Below, piece by piece: positions 52,018 through 52,500 of a stretch of 52,500 nucleotides of DNA. Under the pieces are notes generated by a model. It had not been told where the DNA came from and searched no databases. It saw nothing but the letters and a program-made list of their open reading frames with translations. The stretch's first letter is position 1. Each line of letters opens with the position of its first letter. The DNA lies in assembly GCF_034440735.1 (NCBI RefSeq), contig NZ_CP140098.1, forward strand, positions 1 through 52,500, given 5' to 3'. The translations under genes and the position numbers were made by a program. The DNA is from Deinococcus sp. AB2017081. Lineage in GTDB: Bacteria; Deinococcota; Deinococci; Deinococcales; Deinococcaceae.

Positions 52018-52500
52018 GTGACCCAGACCGCATTTCAGCCCGGAGATCGCGTCGTGCTTCCCCCCTACGGGATCGGTGTCGTGCAGGGCACGTGCCAGCG
52101 GCCGGTGGGGGGACATGACCAGGCGTATTACCAGGTGACCTTCGCCAATACGACCAGCCGCGCGTATGTGCCGGTCGCCGCGCCCGAGGGCGCTGGCCTG
52201 CGCGCCGCGCTCACGGCCGGCGATATGCCAGCCCTGCTGGCGTCCCTGAGTTCCAGCACCCTGAACCTGCCGCGCCAGTGGGCCGCCCGGCACCGCCGCG
52301 TTGCCGAGATCCTCGCCAGCGGCGATCCCTTCGAACTGGCCGTGCTCACCTGTGAACTGAGGCGCTGGAATGTGCAGCGCGGCCTGCCGGATCTGGACCG
52401 TCAGGCGCTGCGGCGGGCCATCCGTCTCCTGGAGCAGGAGGTCAGCGGCCTTCAGGACGGCGAGGCCGAGCGCGTGCAGCAACTGCTGGTCACGGCCTGG
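52018..52500 (+). CDS. CarD-family transcriptional regulator (3' end outside window)
   Basis: 161 codons are visible without a stop. The N-terminal RNA-polymerase-interaction domain starts with FQPGDRVVLPPYGIGVVQG and contains YYQVTFANTTSRAYVPV, typical of CarD/CdnL. The helical DNA-contact domain follows (ALLASLSSSTLNLPRQWAAR; HRRVAEILASGDPFELAV). These proteins stabilise open promoter complexes at many housekeeping promoters. The GTG at 52018 has GAGG about 6 nt upstream. It is not clear whether this is the general CdnL protein or a second paralogue. Confidence 0.88.
   Translation, partial: MTQTAFQPGDRVVLPPYGIGVVQGTCQRPVGGHDQAYYQVTFANTTSRAYVPVAAPEGAGLRAALTAGDMPALLASLSSSTLNLPRQWAARHRRVAEILASGDPFELAVLTCELRRWNVQRGLPDLDRQALRRAIRLLEQEVSGLQDGEAERVQQLLVTAW

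Overview
The window is chromosomal DNA of a Deinococcus species. The evidence is a very GC-rich base composition; the cinA-thpR(ligT)-recA gene order known from D. radiodurans; the late genes of deinoxanthin synthesis (crtO, cruF, crtD, CYP287A-type P450); a Deinococcus-type HU with a Lys/Ala/Pro-rich N-terminal tail; and many genes whose start codon lies only 5-10 nt after a TANNNT -10 box, which is the leaderless promoter style of this genus. No rRNA, tRNA, CRISPR array, prophage or intact insertion sequence is visible. All product names rest on reading the translations and on family knowledge; nothing was searched.

Layout. 1-2718 (minus): a minor-pilin operon (GspH/FimT, PilV, PilW, PilX types), with PilX cut by the window start. 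3049-6190 (minus): cinA-thpR-recA, each joined by ATGA overlaps. 6457-17127 (minus): a four-gene envelope cluster made of a small DUF11-like protein, two larger DUF11-repeat exported proteins and a giant Ig/outer-membrane-barrel protein of about 1607 residues. That last gene is broken by about eight frameshifts packed into 0.6 kb. 17468-20810 (minus): uppS, mutY and an unrecognised three-part protein. 21063-24313: small enzymes (NTF2-like, two GNAT), an XRE regulator with its membrane partner, small membrane proteins. 24392-32682 (plus): a carotenoid region with crtO, cruF, an acyltransferase, a glycosyltransferase, a secreted protein, crtD and P450. 32714-37396 (plus): MFS exporter, DUF418 protein, low-molecular-weight phosphatase, KhpB-like RNA-binding protein, prmC. 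37983-41180 (minus): a second minor-pilin operon with a different gene order. 41471-46256 (minus): plsY-like, TPR membrane protein, ubiX, ispD and ispE, all overlapping. 46301-47603 (plus): a ThiF/MoeB-like protein and HU, followed by a structured repeat-like element and a strong terminator. 47955-51779 (plus): a yehZYXW-type osmoprotectant ABC importer. 52018 to the end: a CarD-family regulator cut by the window end, with a possible leader ORF and hairpin in front.

How it fits together. Isoprenoid genes recur: ispD and ispE make precursors, uppS makes the lipid carrier, and crtO/cruF/crtD/P450 make the red carotenoid. The acyltransferase and glycosyltransferase lying between them suggest a glycosylated or acylated carotenoid. 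DNA maintenance is represented by recA, cinA, mutY and HU. The envelope is represented by two pilin operons and the DUF11/barrel cluster.

Least explained items: the DUF11/barrel cluster with its frameshift hotspot, the unknown protein at 19518-20810, the inverted-repeat element at 47611-47760, the in-frame stop at 24092 and the two permuted pilin operons.
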